Positions 15,367-22,901 are shown, counted from the stretch's first letter. The stretch is DNA of 25,330 bases from CAZUHK01 sp964620345 (GCA_964620345.1 CAZUHK010000019.1:1-25330); one strand, 5' to 3'. Numbers and translations are program-made. The notes: generated from the letters alone by a model not told the origin.

Positions 15367-15767
15367 GTCGATGCCGTCCTTCTGGAAAAACTCGATCGGA
15401 GGTAGAACCGCACAGCATGGCGAAGCGGCGCCGAATTCGCAATGGACGAAGACGGTGAAAGCTCAAAAATTCGGCCGCGAGCGGCAGCACGCGCCAAGCG
15501 CGCGAGAACCGCGGGCTTGGGCCCCGGCCTCATCGGGGACCGACGTGAACACGCCGATCGCGCGCAGCGACGCATGCGCGGGTCACGCATTTTTCTTCGT
15601 TGACAGGCGCGGCGCGCAATCGTAGTTTGCAACGTAATCCCGCCGACGATGGATCAAGGCGAAACGAGGCGCACGGAGCAGCGCCGCGACGTGGTTTCGT
15701 GGTGGAACCATGAGCGAAATCCGCAGAACGCATCCGCAAGCCCTCGGGCTTTGAAAGACGACGCCGA
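15367..15767. other. Divergent intergenic region upstream of dnaA
   Basis: This 401-nt stretch holds the dnaA promoter, its leader of about 130 nt, and the leftward promoter of the oxidoreductase fusion. I see no supported gene. A 14-codon frame (15710-15754) ends shortly before dnaA, and a 5-bp hairpin (15738-15751, loop CTCG) lies 16 nt before the dnaA ATG. No consensus DnaA box is seen here. Confidence 0.6.
15600..15628 (+). promoter_or_regulatory. dnaA promoter
   Basis: TTGACA (15600-15605), 17-nt spacer, TAGTTT (15623-15628). The predicted start near 15635 gives a leader of about 130 nt. Confidence 0.6.
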
Positions 15768-17132
15768 ATGTCCACCCCCGACCCCGACCTGTGGCGGTCG
15801 ATGCTTGGCTATCTGCGCCGACATCACCCCGACATCTGCCGCAAGTGGTTCGAAGAACTCGAGCCGCTCTGGCTGGACGGCGGGCTGTTGCAGATCCGCG
15901 TGCCCAACCCGGTGCAGCAGCAGTACCTGACCGGCAGTTGCTCGGCGCCGTTCAACGATGCGGCACAGGCCGCGACCGGCCACCTGATCAGCGTGGTGTT
16001 CGTGCATGGCGACGGCGTCACCCCGCGCGCCGACCGTGGCAAGGCCGCCGCCGCGCCATCGGGCAACGGCCGCGAGCACGACGACCCGGCCTTCGCCGAT
16101 CAGATCCTCATCCAGCCCGATTACTCGTTCGAGAACTTCGTGACCGGCCCGGGCAATCACCTGGCCTACGCCGCGTCCGTCGCCGTCGCCCAGCAGCCGG
16201 GCCAGGCGTACAACCCGCTGTTCATCCACGGCGGGGTAGGGCTGGGCAAGACCCACCTGCTCCAGGCGATCTGCCAGACCGTCCTGCACGCCAAGCCCGA
16301 CACGCGCATCTGCTACCTGTCCTGCGACAACTTCATGAACCAGTTCATCGAGTCGGTGACCGGCGGGCGGATGGCCGATTTCCGACACCGCTACCGCCAC
16401 GTCGACCTGCTGGTGATCGACGACATCCACTTCCTGGCCGACCGCGAACGCACGCAGGAAGAGTTCTTCCACACCTTCAACACGCTCTACCAGGGCAGCA
16501 GGCAGATCGTGCTGTCCAGCGATTCGCCGCCCAACGAGATTCCCCAGCTCGAAGAGCGCCTGGTCAGCCGGTTCAACTGGGGCCTGGTCGCCCGGATCGA
16601 CAAGCCCTGCTACGAGACGCGCGTCGCGATCGTGAAGAAGAAGGCGGCGCTGCGCGGCATCGATCTGCCCGACGACGTAGTCGGTCACATCGCCGCGCGC
16701 ATCGAATCCAACACCCGCGAGCTCGAAGGCGCCATCACCAAGGTCCAGGGCCTGGCGCAGTTCACCGATGAGCCGATCACCCTCGACCTGGCCGTCCAGG
16801 CCCTCGGCGACGAGCCCGCGGCCGAGAACAACAAGCACATCTCCATCCAGACCATCATCGACGCGGTCATCGATTACTACGATGTGAAGCTGTCCGACCT
16901 GCAATCCAAACGCCGCCACCGCTCGATCACCATCCCCCGGCAGGTGTGCATGTACCTCGCCCGCAAGCGCACCAGCTACTCGCTCGAGGAGATCGGCGGG
17001 TACTTCGGCGGGCGCGATCACACCACCGTCATGCACGCGATCAAGACCATCGGCGAACGCATCGACACCGACGACCGCTTCGCCGGCCAGGTCCAGCAAC
17101 TCGATCAGCGCGTGCACGCGCCCAGCGCTTGA
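15768..17132 (+). CDS. dnaA: Chromosomal replication initiator protein DnaA
   Basis: This 454-residue protein has all four DnaA domains. Domain I is residues 1-80, followed by a short Ala/Gly-rich linker. The AAA+ core runs from about 115, with Walker A GGVGLGKTH (155-163) and Walker B VIDDIHFL (D218, D219). The C-terminal helix-turn-helix carries the signature GGRDHTTVMHA (414-424), which reads the DnaA box. It opens the origin and also acts as a transcription factor. No strong ribosome-binding site precedes the ATG; a small hairpin does. The neighbours are unusual: dnaN, recF and gyrB are absent, and a complex I operon follows. The stop codon is directly followed by a long inverted repeat. 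Confidence 0.97.
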   Translation: MSTPDPDLWRSMLGYLRRHHPDICRKWFEELEPLWLDGGLLQIRVPNPVQQQYLTGSCSAPFNDAAQAATGHLISVVFVHGDGVTPRADRGKAAAAPSGNGREHDDPAFADQILIQPDYSFENFVTGPGNHLAYAASVAVAQQPGQAYNPLFIHGGVGLGKTHLLQAICQTVLHAKPDTRICYLSCDNFMNQFIESVTGGRMADFRHRYRHVDLLVIDDIHFLADRERTQEEFFHTFNTLYQGSRQIVLSSDSPPNEIPQLEERLVSRFNWGLVARIDKPCYETRVAIVKKKAALRGIDLPDDVVGHIAARIESNTRELEGAITKVQGLAQFTDEPITLDLAVQALGDEPAAENNKHISIQTIIDAVIDYYDVKLSDLQSKRRHRSITIPRQVCMYLARKRTSYSLEEIGGYFGGRDHTTVMHAIKTIGERIDTDDRFAGQVQQLDQRVHAPSA

Positions 17133-17133
17133 T

Positions 17134-17210
17134 CGCCGCTTGCGGCTTCGCGCGATCTCTTCGCATAAACCCCTCCGATGCGTCCAAATCGCGCGAAGCC
17201 GCAAGCGGCG
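17134..17210. repeat. Long inverted repeat, family 2, copy 2
   Basis: Perfect 23-bp arms (17134-17156 and 17188-17210) are separated by 31 nt, beginning 2 nt after the dnaA stop codon. The arms match copy 1 at 11382-11461 except for one C/T change in the inner palindrome (GCCGC-TT-GCGGC) and three extra outer base pairs. Spacers differ between the copies. Confidence 0.9.
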
Positions 17211-17476
17211 GGCGGCCTTGTCTTCAGACCTGTGGATAACACCAGGACGACCGCGCCACAGCGCTGCGCCAACTCATCCCGCGCCCTGTCGCCAACGCCG
17301 GCCTCAACCCGCCCCGCGCCCCCAGACCGACACGGCGCTACGCTCACCGACACCCCAACCGCCAACTTCACGGACACCCACCGAAGATCGATCCCCTTGC
17401 TCCGGCGACAGATACACCGCGCGAACAGGATTCATCCACAAACCGACAACACCTCTTACGGGTATGAAGAGAGTTT

Positions 17477-17498
17477 CTTTTCTTCTATAGAAGAGAAG
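17477..17498. promoter_or_regulatory. 22-bp near-perfect palindrome, possible operator
   Basis: The two 11-bp halves are centred between 17487 and 17488, with core TCTTCTATAGAAGA and one mismatch overall. It lies about 70 nt upstream of the nuoD -10 box. The symmetry is typical of dimeric regulator sites, but no regulator can be named. Confidence 0.45.
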
Positions 17499-17542
17499 CC
17501 CAAGACAAGCACGGGGTATCTCGTGCTCGCGTCACAACGCGG

Positions 17543-17572
17543 CTCGACGGGTCGGGCGGGCGTTTCTATACT
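17543..17572 (+). promoter_or_regulatory. nuoDEF operon promoter
   Basis: CTCGAC (17543-17548), 18-nt spacer, TATACT (17567-17572). The leader of about 63 nt contains a 7-bp inverted repeat (17588-17594 with 17608-17614). Confidence 0.5.
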
Positions 17573-17641
17573 CATCCACCGCGGGGCCCTGTGCGGGCCT
17601 CGCCGGAGCACAGGCCCAGCCGAAAGTGGTGCGAAGCGCTC

Positions 17642-18922
17642 ATGCCCTACGACCTGCAACCGCTCGACGTCGATATCGAAACCACGCCGTATCTCAAGGA
17701 GACGGACGCGGCGTCGGATCGTTGGACGCTGAACTTCGGTCCCCAGCACCCGGCGACGCACACCACGCTGCGCATCGTGCTCGAACTCGACGGCGAGCGC
17801 GTCGTCCGGGCCGTGCCCCACATCGGCTACCTGCACTCGGGCTTCGAGAAGCTTGGCGAGCACCACGACTACAACCAGTACGTCACGGTCACCGACCGGA
17901 TGAACTACATCTCGCCGATCCACAACAACATCGTCTGGCATCACGCGGTGGAGAAGCTGTTCGGCATCGAGATCACACCGCGCTGCAAGGTGCTGCGGAC
18001 GATCGTCGGCGAGCTGGCGCGGATTCAGGATCACCTGCTGTGCGTCGGCGCCGCGGCGCTGGACCTCGGGGCGTTCACCGCGTTCCTCTACGGCTTCAAC
18101 GAGCGCGAGCGGATCTACGACATCTGCGAGTTCATCTGCGGCGCGCGGTTCACCACGAGCTGGACCCGCGTGGGCGGGCTGAACATGGACCTGCCCGATG
18201 AAGACATCTTCAAGGCCAAGGTGAAGAAGTTCATCGACGAGCAACTGCCGCCGGTCATCGCCGATACGCAAGGCCTGCTGAACAAGAACCGCATCTTCAT
18301 CGAGCGCACCGCGGGCGTGGGCGCGATCAGCCACGCCGATGCGATCGCCTGGTCGCTGACCGGCCCGATCGCCCGGGCCGCGGGCGTGAAGCGCGACCTG
18401 CGCAAGGATGAGCCGTACCTCTGCTTCGCCGACGACTGGGACGGCCATGGCGCGAGCAAGGTCGAGTTCAAGGTACCCCTGGGCGAGGACGGCGACTGCT
18501 ACGCCCGCTTCCGCGTGCGGATCGAGGAGATGAAGCAGTCGGTCGACATCATCAGGCAGTTGATCGACAGGATTCCCGGCGGGCCGGTGAACACCTACGA
18601 CGATGTCGCCGTCGCCCTGCCGGACAAGGCCGAGACGTACGGTTCGATCGAGGGGCTGATTCACCACTTCGAGCTGATCATGACCAACCGCGGCTGGGAG
18701 AGCCCGGTCGCCGAGATGTACGGCGCGCAGGAGACGGCCAACGGTGAGCTGGGCTTTTACCTCGTGGCCGACGGCGGGCCACGGCCGTGGCGGGCGCGGT
18801 GCCGGCCCCCGTCGTTCATCAACTACCAGTCGTTTCCCAAGATGCTCGAAGGCCACCTGCTCGCCGACGTCGTCGCCGTGCTGGGCAGCTTGAACATCAT
18901 CGCCGCGGAATTGGATCGCTAA
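17642..18922 (+). CDS. nuoD: NADH-quinone oxidoreductase subunit D
   Basis: This 426-residue protein has the 49-kDa subunit signature: NFGPQHPATHTTLR near residue 36, HIGYLHSGFEKLGE after it, and RGWESPVAEMYG-like and PPSFINYQSFPKML blocks towards the end. It forms the quinone-binding face of the complex I peripheral arm, together with NuoB. The start at 17642 is chosen because homologues begin near there. An upstream frame from 17591 would run through a leader hairpin. It is separated from nuoE by 2 nt. nuoC, usually just before or fused to nuoD, is not present here. Confidence 0.96.
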   Translation: MPYDLQPLDVDIETTPYLKETDAASDRWTLNFGPQHPATHTTLRIVLELDGERVVRAVPHIGYLHSGFEKLGEHHDYNQYVTVTDRMNYISPIHNNIVWHHAVEKLFGIEITPRCKVLRTIVGELARIQDHLLCVGAAALDLGAFTAFLYGFNERERIYDICEFICGARFTTSWTRVGGLNMDLPDEDIFKAKVKKFIDEQLPPVIADTQGLLNKNRIFIERTAGVGAISHADAIAWSLTGPIARAAGVKRDLRKDEPYLCFADDWDGHGASKVEFKVPLGEDGDCYARFRVRIEEMKQSVDIIRQLIDRIPGGPVNTYDDVAVALPDKAETYGSIEGLIHHFELIMTNRGWESPVAEMYGAQETANGELGFYLVADGGPRPWRARCRPPSFINYQSFPKMLEGHLLADVVAVLGSLNIIAAELDR

Positions 18923-18924
18923 GC

Positions 18925-19476
18925 ATGGCATGGATCGTCAAACCAAGTGGCACGCAGCAGATCGAGCGGCGGGATGAGCCGTACCTGACCGAGGCGCTCA
19001 AGCGGCGTATCGCCGAGGAGTACCTGCCGCGCTTCCCCACCAAGCGGGCCGCGACGCTGCCGGCGTTGCACCTGGTGCAGCACGAATACAACTGGCTGCC
19101 GTTTCAGGCCATCGAAGAGGTCGCCGAGTTCCTCGAGCTCTCCGCCGCGGAGGTGTGGGACACCGCGACGTTCTACGAGGAATTCTTCCTCGAGCCCAAG
19201 GGCAGGTACCTCGTGCAGATCTGCCAGTCGATCGCCTGCGAGCTGTGCGGCTACATCAACCTCGAAGAAAAGCTCAAAGCGAAGCTGGACATCATCCCCG
19301 GCGAGACGAGCGACGATGAAAAGTTCACGCTGCAGATCGTCGAATGCCTGGGCGCCTGCGACCTGGCGCCGGTGGTGATGATCAACGGCAAGCTCTACGA
19401 GAAGGTGACCTGGGCGCAACTGGAAGCGACGCTGGACTCCCTGCCGGACGATCCGGCCGAGTTCAACGCGCATTGA
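18925..19476 (+). CDS. nuoE: NADH-quinone oxidoreductase subunit E (24-kDa 2Fe-2S protein)
   Basis: This 183-residue protein has a helical N-terminus and a thioredoxin-like 2Fe-2S domain. The four ligands are C100 and C105 (CQSIAC) and C141 and C145 (CLGAC), the standard spacing. AAEVWDTATFYEEF precedes them. NuoE pairs with NuoF in the NADH-oxidising tip of complex I. The start is 2 nt after the nuoD stop, so the genes are probably translated from one mRNA. No clear ribosome-binding site is seen, consistent with coupling. Confidence 0.96.
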   Translation: MAWIVKPSGTQQIERRDEPYLTEALKRRIAEEYLPRFPTKRAATLPALHLVQHEYNWLPFQAIEEVAEFLELSAAEVWDTATFYEEFFLEPKGRYLVQICQSIACELCGYINLEEKLKAKLDIIPGETSDDEKFTLQIVECLGACDLAPVVMINGKLYEKVTWAQLEATLDSLPDDPAEFNAH

Positions 19477-19569
19477 CCGAATGATTGAAAGCGCGCCCGG
19501 CCGTCCCCGGCCCGAGCCGCCCGGGCGCGCCCGGCGTGAGGACACGCGGGCTCGCTTGTGAAAGAAGAC

Positions 19570-19782
19570 ATGGGCTGGTTCGCCAAGACATGCCGCAACG
19601 TGGGCTTGATGATCCACAACATCCGCAAGCCGGATGGCCGCGAGAAGAAAATCGTCCGCGAGGACGTGGAAGAACAACACCGCGGCGATGTGACCCTCCG
19701 CCGCACCACGATCGACGAGATCGAACTCAAGCGCCGCGACGACACGACGACGTCCAGCGGCGGTCCGCAACACCGCGAGTGA
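19570..19782 (+). CDS. Small charged protein inside the nuo operon, unknown function
   Basis: This 70-residue frame lies between nuoE and nuoF, on the same strand, ending 18 nt before nuoF. It begins MGWFAKTCRNVGLMIHNI and continues with a lysine/arginine/glutamate-rich middle and TLRRTTIDEIELKRRD. A GTG at 19558 would add four residues. The N-terminal third is amphipathic and could lie on the membrane; the rest is soluble. I have an impression of similar small proteins in planctomycetes near complex I genes, but I cannot confirm it. It might be an assembly or accessory factor. A ferredoxin or other known complex I subunit is ruled out by having only one cysteine. Confidence 0.6.
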   Translation: MGWFAKTCRNVGLMIHNIRKPDGREKKIVREDVEEQHRGDVTLRRTTIDEIELKRRDDTTTSSGGPQHRE

Positions 19783-19800
19783 CCCACCGAAAGCCGTGAC

Positions 19801-21147
19801 ATGAACCTCGAACAACCCGTCATCGCCAAGCGCATCCCCACCTGGCCCTGGGGCGATCCGGCCGATCGCCATTACATCGGCTACGACCAGTACGTAAGCA
19901 GCGGCGGCTACGCGTCGCTGCGTAAGGCGATGGAAATGTCCCCGTCGGACCTGGTCGGCATGGTCAAGGACAGCCAGCTCCGCGGGCGCGGCGGCGCGGG
20001 GTTCAGCGCGGGGCTCAAGTGGTCGTTCCTGCCGGACGTGGACGGCGAGCCGCGCTACCTCGCGGTCAACGCCGATGAGTCCGAGCCGGGCACGTTCAAA
20101 GACCGCATGATCATGGGCTTCGACCCGCACCAGATGTTCGAGGGCATCGCCATCTGCTGCCACGCCTGCCAGCTCGACACCGCCTACGTCTACATCCGCG
20201 GCGAGTACCACCACGAAGCCGACATGCTCGACAAGGCCCTGGCCGAGGCCTATGCGAACGATATCTTCGGCGACAATTCGATCCTCGGCGAGGTCAACGG
20301 GCGGAAGGTCAACTGCTACGTCCACCGCGGCGCGGGGGCGTACATCTGCGGCGAGGAGACGGGGCTGCTCGAATCGTTGGAGGGCAAGCGCGGCTGGCCG
20401 CGGATCAAGCCGCCGTTCCCCGCGCTCAAGGGCGCGTTCGGCCGGCCCACCGTGATCAACAACGTCGAGACCCTCGCCTGCCTGCCGCACATCCTCGAGC
20501 ACGGCATCGACTGGTTCAAGGCCATCGGCCGGGCCTCCACGCTCGGCGAGAAAGTCCCCGGCAGCTACGGCCCCAAGCTGTTCGGCGTCTCGGGCCACGT
20601 CAATCGCCCCGGCGTGTACGAGGCCGAGCTGGGCATCGCCATGAGCGAGCTGATCGAAAAACACTGCCAGGGCATGCGCGGCGGCAAGAAATACAAGGCC
20701 GCGATTCCCGGCGGCGTGTCGATGGGCTTGCTCGCGACCGACCAGTACGACGCCGAGCTCGACTTCGACATCGGTAAGCGCTACGGCGTGCTGGGCCTGG
20801 GCACCGCGGGCGTCATCGTCATGGACCAAGACACTTCGATCGTCTCGGCGACGCGCAACATCGTCCGCTTCTTCAGCCACGAGTCCTGCGGCCAGTGCAC
20901 CCCCTGCCGCGAGGGCGCCGCGTGGGCCTACAAGATGCTCTGCCGCATCGAAGAAGGTGGCGGGCGGACCAAGGACCTGGACCTGCTCGAAGAGATCGCC
21001 CTGAGCATGGGCGCGATGCCCGGCACGACGATCTGCGGCCTGGCCGATGGCACCAACTGGGCGGTCAAGACCGCCCTGCAGAAGTTCCGCGGCGAGTTCG
21101 AAGCCGCGTGCAAACCCAGCAGCGTCAACGTCCCGGTCGGGGCGTAG
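19801..21147 (+). CDS. nuoF: NADH-quinone oxidoreductase subunit F (51-kDa, FMN and NADH binding)
   Basis: This 448-residue protein carries the NADH/FMN site RGRGGAGF (61-68), NADESEPGTFKDR (90-102) and GAGAYICGEETGLLES (178-192). A C-terminal N3 cluster has C363, C366 and C369 (CGQCTPC) and C412 (ICGLAD). It oxidises NADH at the tip of complex I and passes electrons to NuoE and NuoG. It is the last nuo gene here; nuoG would be expected next but a toxin-antitoxin pair follows. The ATG is preceded by only a weak purine stretch. Confidence 0.97.
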   Translation: MNLEQPVIAKRIPTWPWGDPADRHYIGYDQYVSSGGYASLRKAMEMSPSDLVGMVKDSQLRGRGGAGFSAGLKWSFLPDVDGEPRYLAVNADESEPGTFKDRMIMGFDPHQMFEGIAICCHACQLDTAYVYIRGEYHHEADMLDKALAEAYANDIFGDNSILGEVNGRKVNCYVHRGAGAYICGEETGLLESLEGKRGWPRIKPPFPALKGAFGRPTVINNVETLACLPHILEHGIDWFKAIGRASTLGEKVPGSYGPKLFGVSGHVNRPGVYEAELGIAMSELIEKHCQGMRGGKKYKAAIPGGVSMGLLATDQYDAELDFDIGKRYGVLGLGTAGVIVMDQDTSIVSATRNIVRFFSHESCGQCTPCREGAAWAYKMLCRIEEGGGRTKDLDLLEEIALSMGAMPGTTICGLADGTNWAVKTALQKFRGEFEAACKPSSVNVPVGA

Positions 21148-21185
21148 GCCGAACGGTGCCGGGGAATGTCGGCCGCCAGCGGTGC

Positions 21186-21191
21186 TACAAT
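21186..21191 (+). promoter_or_regulatory. -10 box of the toxin-antitoxin operon
   Basis: TACAAT stands 16 nt before the antitoxin ATG at 21208. An AGGTG close to the ATG could be a weak ribosome-binding site. No clear -35. Confidence 0.4.
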
Positions 21192-21207
21192 TCGGCACAG
21201 GTGAACC

Positions 21208-21426
21208 ATGCGGCAGAACATTTCCATCAGCTTGCCTGAGAAGCTTAGCCGGCAGTTGGACCGCGCTGCCAAGCGCCAGGGCATGTCGCGCAGCGAACTG
21301 GTTCGCCGATCGCTGCGGGCCCAACTCTACCTCGAAGAGATCGAAGACCTGCGGCGGAAGATGACCGCCCGGGCGCGGGCACAAGGCATGTTCACCGATG
21401 AGGACGTGTTCGCGAAGGTCTCGTGA
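21208..21426 (+). CDS. Ribbon-helix-helix (CopG-type) antitoxin
   Basis: This 72-residue protein begins with a ribbon-helix-helix fold: QNISISLPEKLSRQLDRAAKRQGMSRSELVRRSLRA, which covers the beta strand and both helices. The C-terminal tail is acidic and would contact the toxin. It should bind its own promoter as a dimer and repress the operon. The stop TGA overlaps the toxin GTG, the usual coupling in such pairs. Confidence 0.85.
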   Translation: MRQNISISLPEKLSRQLDRAAKRQGMSRSELVRRSLRAQLYLEEIEDLRRKMTARARAQGMFTDEDVFAKVS

Positions 21427-21830
21427 AGCTTCTGCTGGACACGAACGTGCTGGTCGCCAACTTCCTGGCCGATGGCGTGTGCCGTGCGGTACATGACCAC
21501 TGTGTGAAGCATCACCAGTTGGTTACGAGTGACGCCCTGGTCGATGAATTGTCGCGTGTGTTGCGAGAGAAGTTCGACCAGCCCGACTCGGAGGTGAAGC
21601 GGGCGAGTTGGGCGTTGCGCGATGTGGCCGAAATGGTTGAACCGCGCGAAGTGAACGCCTCGGCCTGTCGCGACCGATCCGACCTGGTCGTGCTGGGCAC
21701 GGCGATCAGCGGCGGCTGTGTCTGCATCGTCAGTGGCGACCGCGATCTGCTGGTGCTGGAGATATTCGAGGGAATCAAGATGGTGCGTCCGGCGGATTTC
21801 TGGCGGTTCGAGGCCGGCGGTAATGGATAA
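21423..21830 (+). CDS. PIN-domain toxin (PIN family toxin component, VapC-like)
   Basis: This 135-residue protein has the PIN nuclease acidic residues: D6 in LLLDTNVLVANF, E42 in VDELSRVL, D87 in DRSDLVVLGTA and D106 in IVSGDRDLL. These bind metal and cut RNA in VapC-type toxins. The motif layout fits the PIN-family group TIGR00305 better than the classical VapC. The GTG start overlaps the antitoxin stop. Together they form a complete toxin-antitoxin module between nuoF and a terminator. Confidence 0.87.
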   Translation: MKLLLDTNVLVANFLADGVCRAVHDHCVKHHQLVTSDALVDELSRVLREKFDQPDSEVKRASWALRDVAEMVEPREVNASACRDRSDLVVLGTAISGGCVCIVSGDRDLLVLEIFEGIKMVRPADFWRFEAGGNG

Positions 21831-21856
21831 GGCCCATCCCCGTGAGGATGGGCCTT
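21829..21856. terminator. Terminator between the toxin gene and the convergent PepSY-like gene
   Basis: A perfect 11-bp stem, AAGGCCCATCC with GGATGGGCCTT, has a 6-nt loop (CCGTGA). On the plus strand it is followed by TTGTTGATT. Symmetry allows it to work in both directions, and it begins at the toxin stop codon. Confidence 0.8.
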
Positions 21857-21897
21857 GTTGATTGAGCCGATGGAGGCAGAGGTTGAGGGCAGGGCGT

Positions 21898-22347
21898 TTA
21901 CTCGTCGAACTCGCCGCCGCCCATGTCGTCGTGGTCGTCGTCCTTGTCCTTCTTTTGCTTCTTGGGCTTGTCGCTGCCCTTGTCCTTCTTTTGCTTTTCG
22001 GGCTTGGCGACGACCTCGCCGGAGTCGGCGTCGATGGTGAGCTTGGTCTTCTTGCCGTCGGCGAGCACGTGGACCTCGACGACCAGGGCGTCCTTGTGCC
22101 ACTTGTAGGCCGCGGCGATGGCCTTGGCGTTGGCGTGGGCCTCGGCGGTGGTGGCGGCGGCGGCCAGCGAGGTGTTGGCCGCCGCCACGGCCTGGTTGAA
22201 TTGCTCGGCCTTCTGGGCCGCGGCGGCCTTGCGGGCTTCCTTGTCGGGCTTGGCGTTGGCTTCGCCGTCCTTGGCCAGCGCAGCGGTCAGGGGCAGCGCG
22301 ATCAGCGCAGCGGCAATCACGGTCAATACGGTCCGGGTCCAGATCAT
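21898..22347 (-). CDS. Exported PepSY-like protein with Lys/Asp-rich tail
   Basis: This 149-residue protein has a Sec signal peptide (MIWTRTVLTVIAAALIALPL, then TAALA before KDG). It has an alanine-rich helical middle, then ALVVEVHVLADGKKTKLTIDADSGEV, which has the pattern of a PepSY domain. The last 35 residues are almost only Lys, Asp, Glu, Gly and His, with KPEKQKKDKGSDKPKKQKKDK as a near-repeat (shown as two units: KPEKQKKDK and KPKKQKKDK). GGAG lies 7 nt before the ATG. PepSY domains often inhibit proteases or bind metals or peptides outside the cytoplasm; this case is not characterised. Confidence 0.7.
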   Translation of the reverse strand: MIWTRTVLTVIAAALIALPLTAALAKDGEANAKPDKEARKAAAAQKAEQFNQAVAAANTSLAAAATTAEAHANAKAIAAAYKWHKDALVVEVHVLADGKKTKLTIDADSGEVVAKPEKQKKDKGSDKPKKQKKDKDDDHDDMGGGEFDE

Positions 22348-22494
22348 GGTGGGTCTCCTTGCCCGGCACGGTCGGCCGGGCGAATGTGGTGTGCTCGGTG
22401 GGGCGCGCCGATCCGCCGGCCTTGGGGCCTGGCCTTGCCCGACGCCCTGAGCGATAGATCAGATGCGCGCCACGTCAGCCGCCGTTCAACCTCC

Positions 22495-22525
22495 AAAAGA
22501 AAAAACCCATCCCGCAGGGGATGGG
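22495..22525 (-). terminator. Intrinsic terminator of trxA
   Basis: An 8-bp stem, CCCATCCC (22506-22513) with GGGATGGG (22518-22525), loop 4 nt, is followed on the minus strand by TTTTTTCTTTT. It lies 43 nt after the trxA stop codon. Confidence 0.9.
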
Positions 22526-22568
22526 CTTGGAGGATGCGGATGCGGATGGCGGCGGGCCGCCGGGCGGA

Positions 22569-22901
22569 TCAGCCGGCCGCTTCGTCCAGGGCCTCGGCCA
22601 TGTCGGCCTTGTTGGTCATGCCGACGAACTTCTTCACCGGCTCGCCGCCGTTGAACACGATCACCGTCGGGATCGCGTTGATCTGGTACTTCATCGTGAC
22701 CTCGCGGTTGGCATCGGTGTCGAGCTTGCCGACCTTCGCCTTGCCATTGTACTCGTTGGCCAGCTCGTCGACGGTCGGGGCGAGCATCTTGCACGGCATG
22801 CACCACTCGGCCCAGAAATCGACCAGCACGGGCTGGTCGGCGTTGAGCACTTCCTGCTCGAAGTTGTCGTCGGTCAGTTCCAGCACGGTGTCGCTTGCCA
22901 T
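22569..22901 (-). CDS. trxA: Thioredoxin
   Basis: This 110-residue protein has the thioredoxin fold with active site WCMPCK (33-38) in place of the common WCGPC, followed by cis-Pro in AIPTVIVFNGG. It reduces protein disulfides in the cytoplasm. GGAG lies 6 nt before the ATG at 22901, and homology starts there, so the longer frame from 22958 is not used. A sigma70-like promoter and an intrinsic terminator bracket it as a single-gene unit. The msrA product elsewhere in this window would need a reductant of this type, but its predicted location is extracytoplasmic. Confidence 0.94.
   Translation of the reverse strand: MASDTVLELTDDNFEQEVLNADQPVLVDFWAEWCMPCKMLAPTVDELANEYNGKAKVGKLDTDANREVTMKYQINAIPTVIVFNGGEPVKKFVGMTNKADMAEALDEAAG

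Larger units (their letters stand above)
17211..17641. other. Gene-free region between dnaA and nuoD with DnaA boxes and a palindrome
   Basis: A perfect DnaA box lies on the minus strand at 17231-17239 (TGTGGATAA), and a one-mismatch box (TCATCCACA) at 17432-17440. A pyrimidine/purine-rich, AT-richer patch spans 17451-17498. The nuoD promoter and a short inverted repeat (CCTGTGC/GCACAGG, 17588-17614) follow. I see no supported gene. Confidence 0.55.

Noticed and set aside
13636..15405. Plus-strand open frame of 589 codons over the oxidoreductase fusion
   Set aside because: The minus-strand frame has complete motifs for two enzyme families, so the plus-strand frame is a shadow.
15710..15754. 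Fourteen-codon frame (MSEIRRTHPQALGL) in the dnaA leader
   Set aside because: No ribosome-binding site is evident and frames of this length are expected by chance.
15654..17204. Minus-strand open frame of 516 codons over dnaA
   Set aside because: Antisense to a full-length DnaA; no motif in the translated frame.
18919..21384. Minus-strand open frame of 821 codons over nuoE-nuoF
   Set aside because: Antisense to two certain complex I genes and without motifs; a codon-bias shadow.
21208..21830. Toxin-antitoxin pair as part of a larger defence island or prophage
   Set aside because: No neighbouring defence, integrase or phage genes are visible; the flanks are housekeeping genes.
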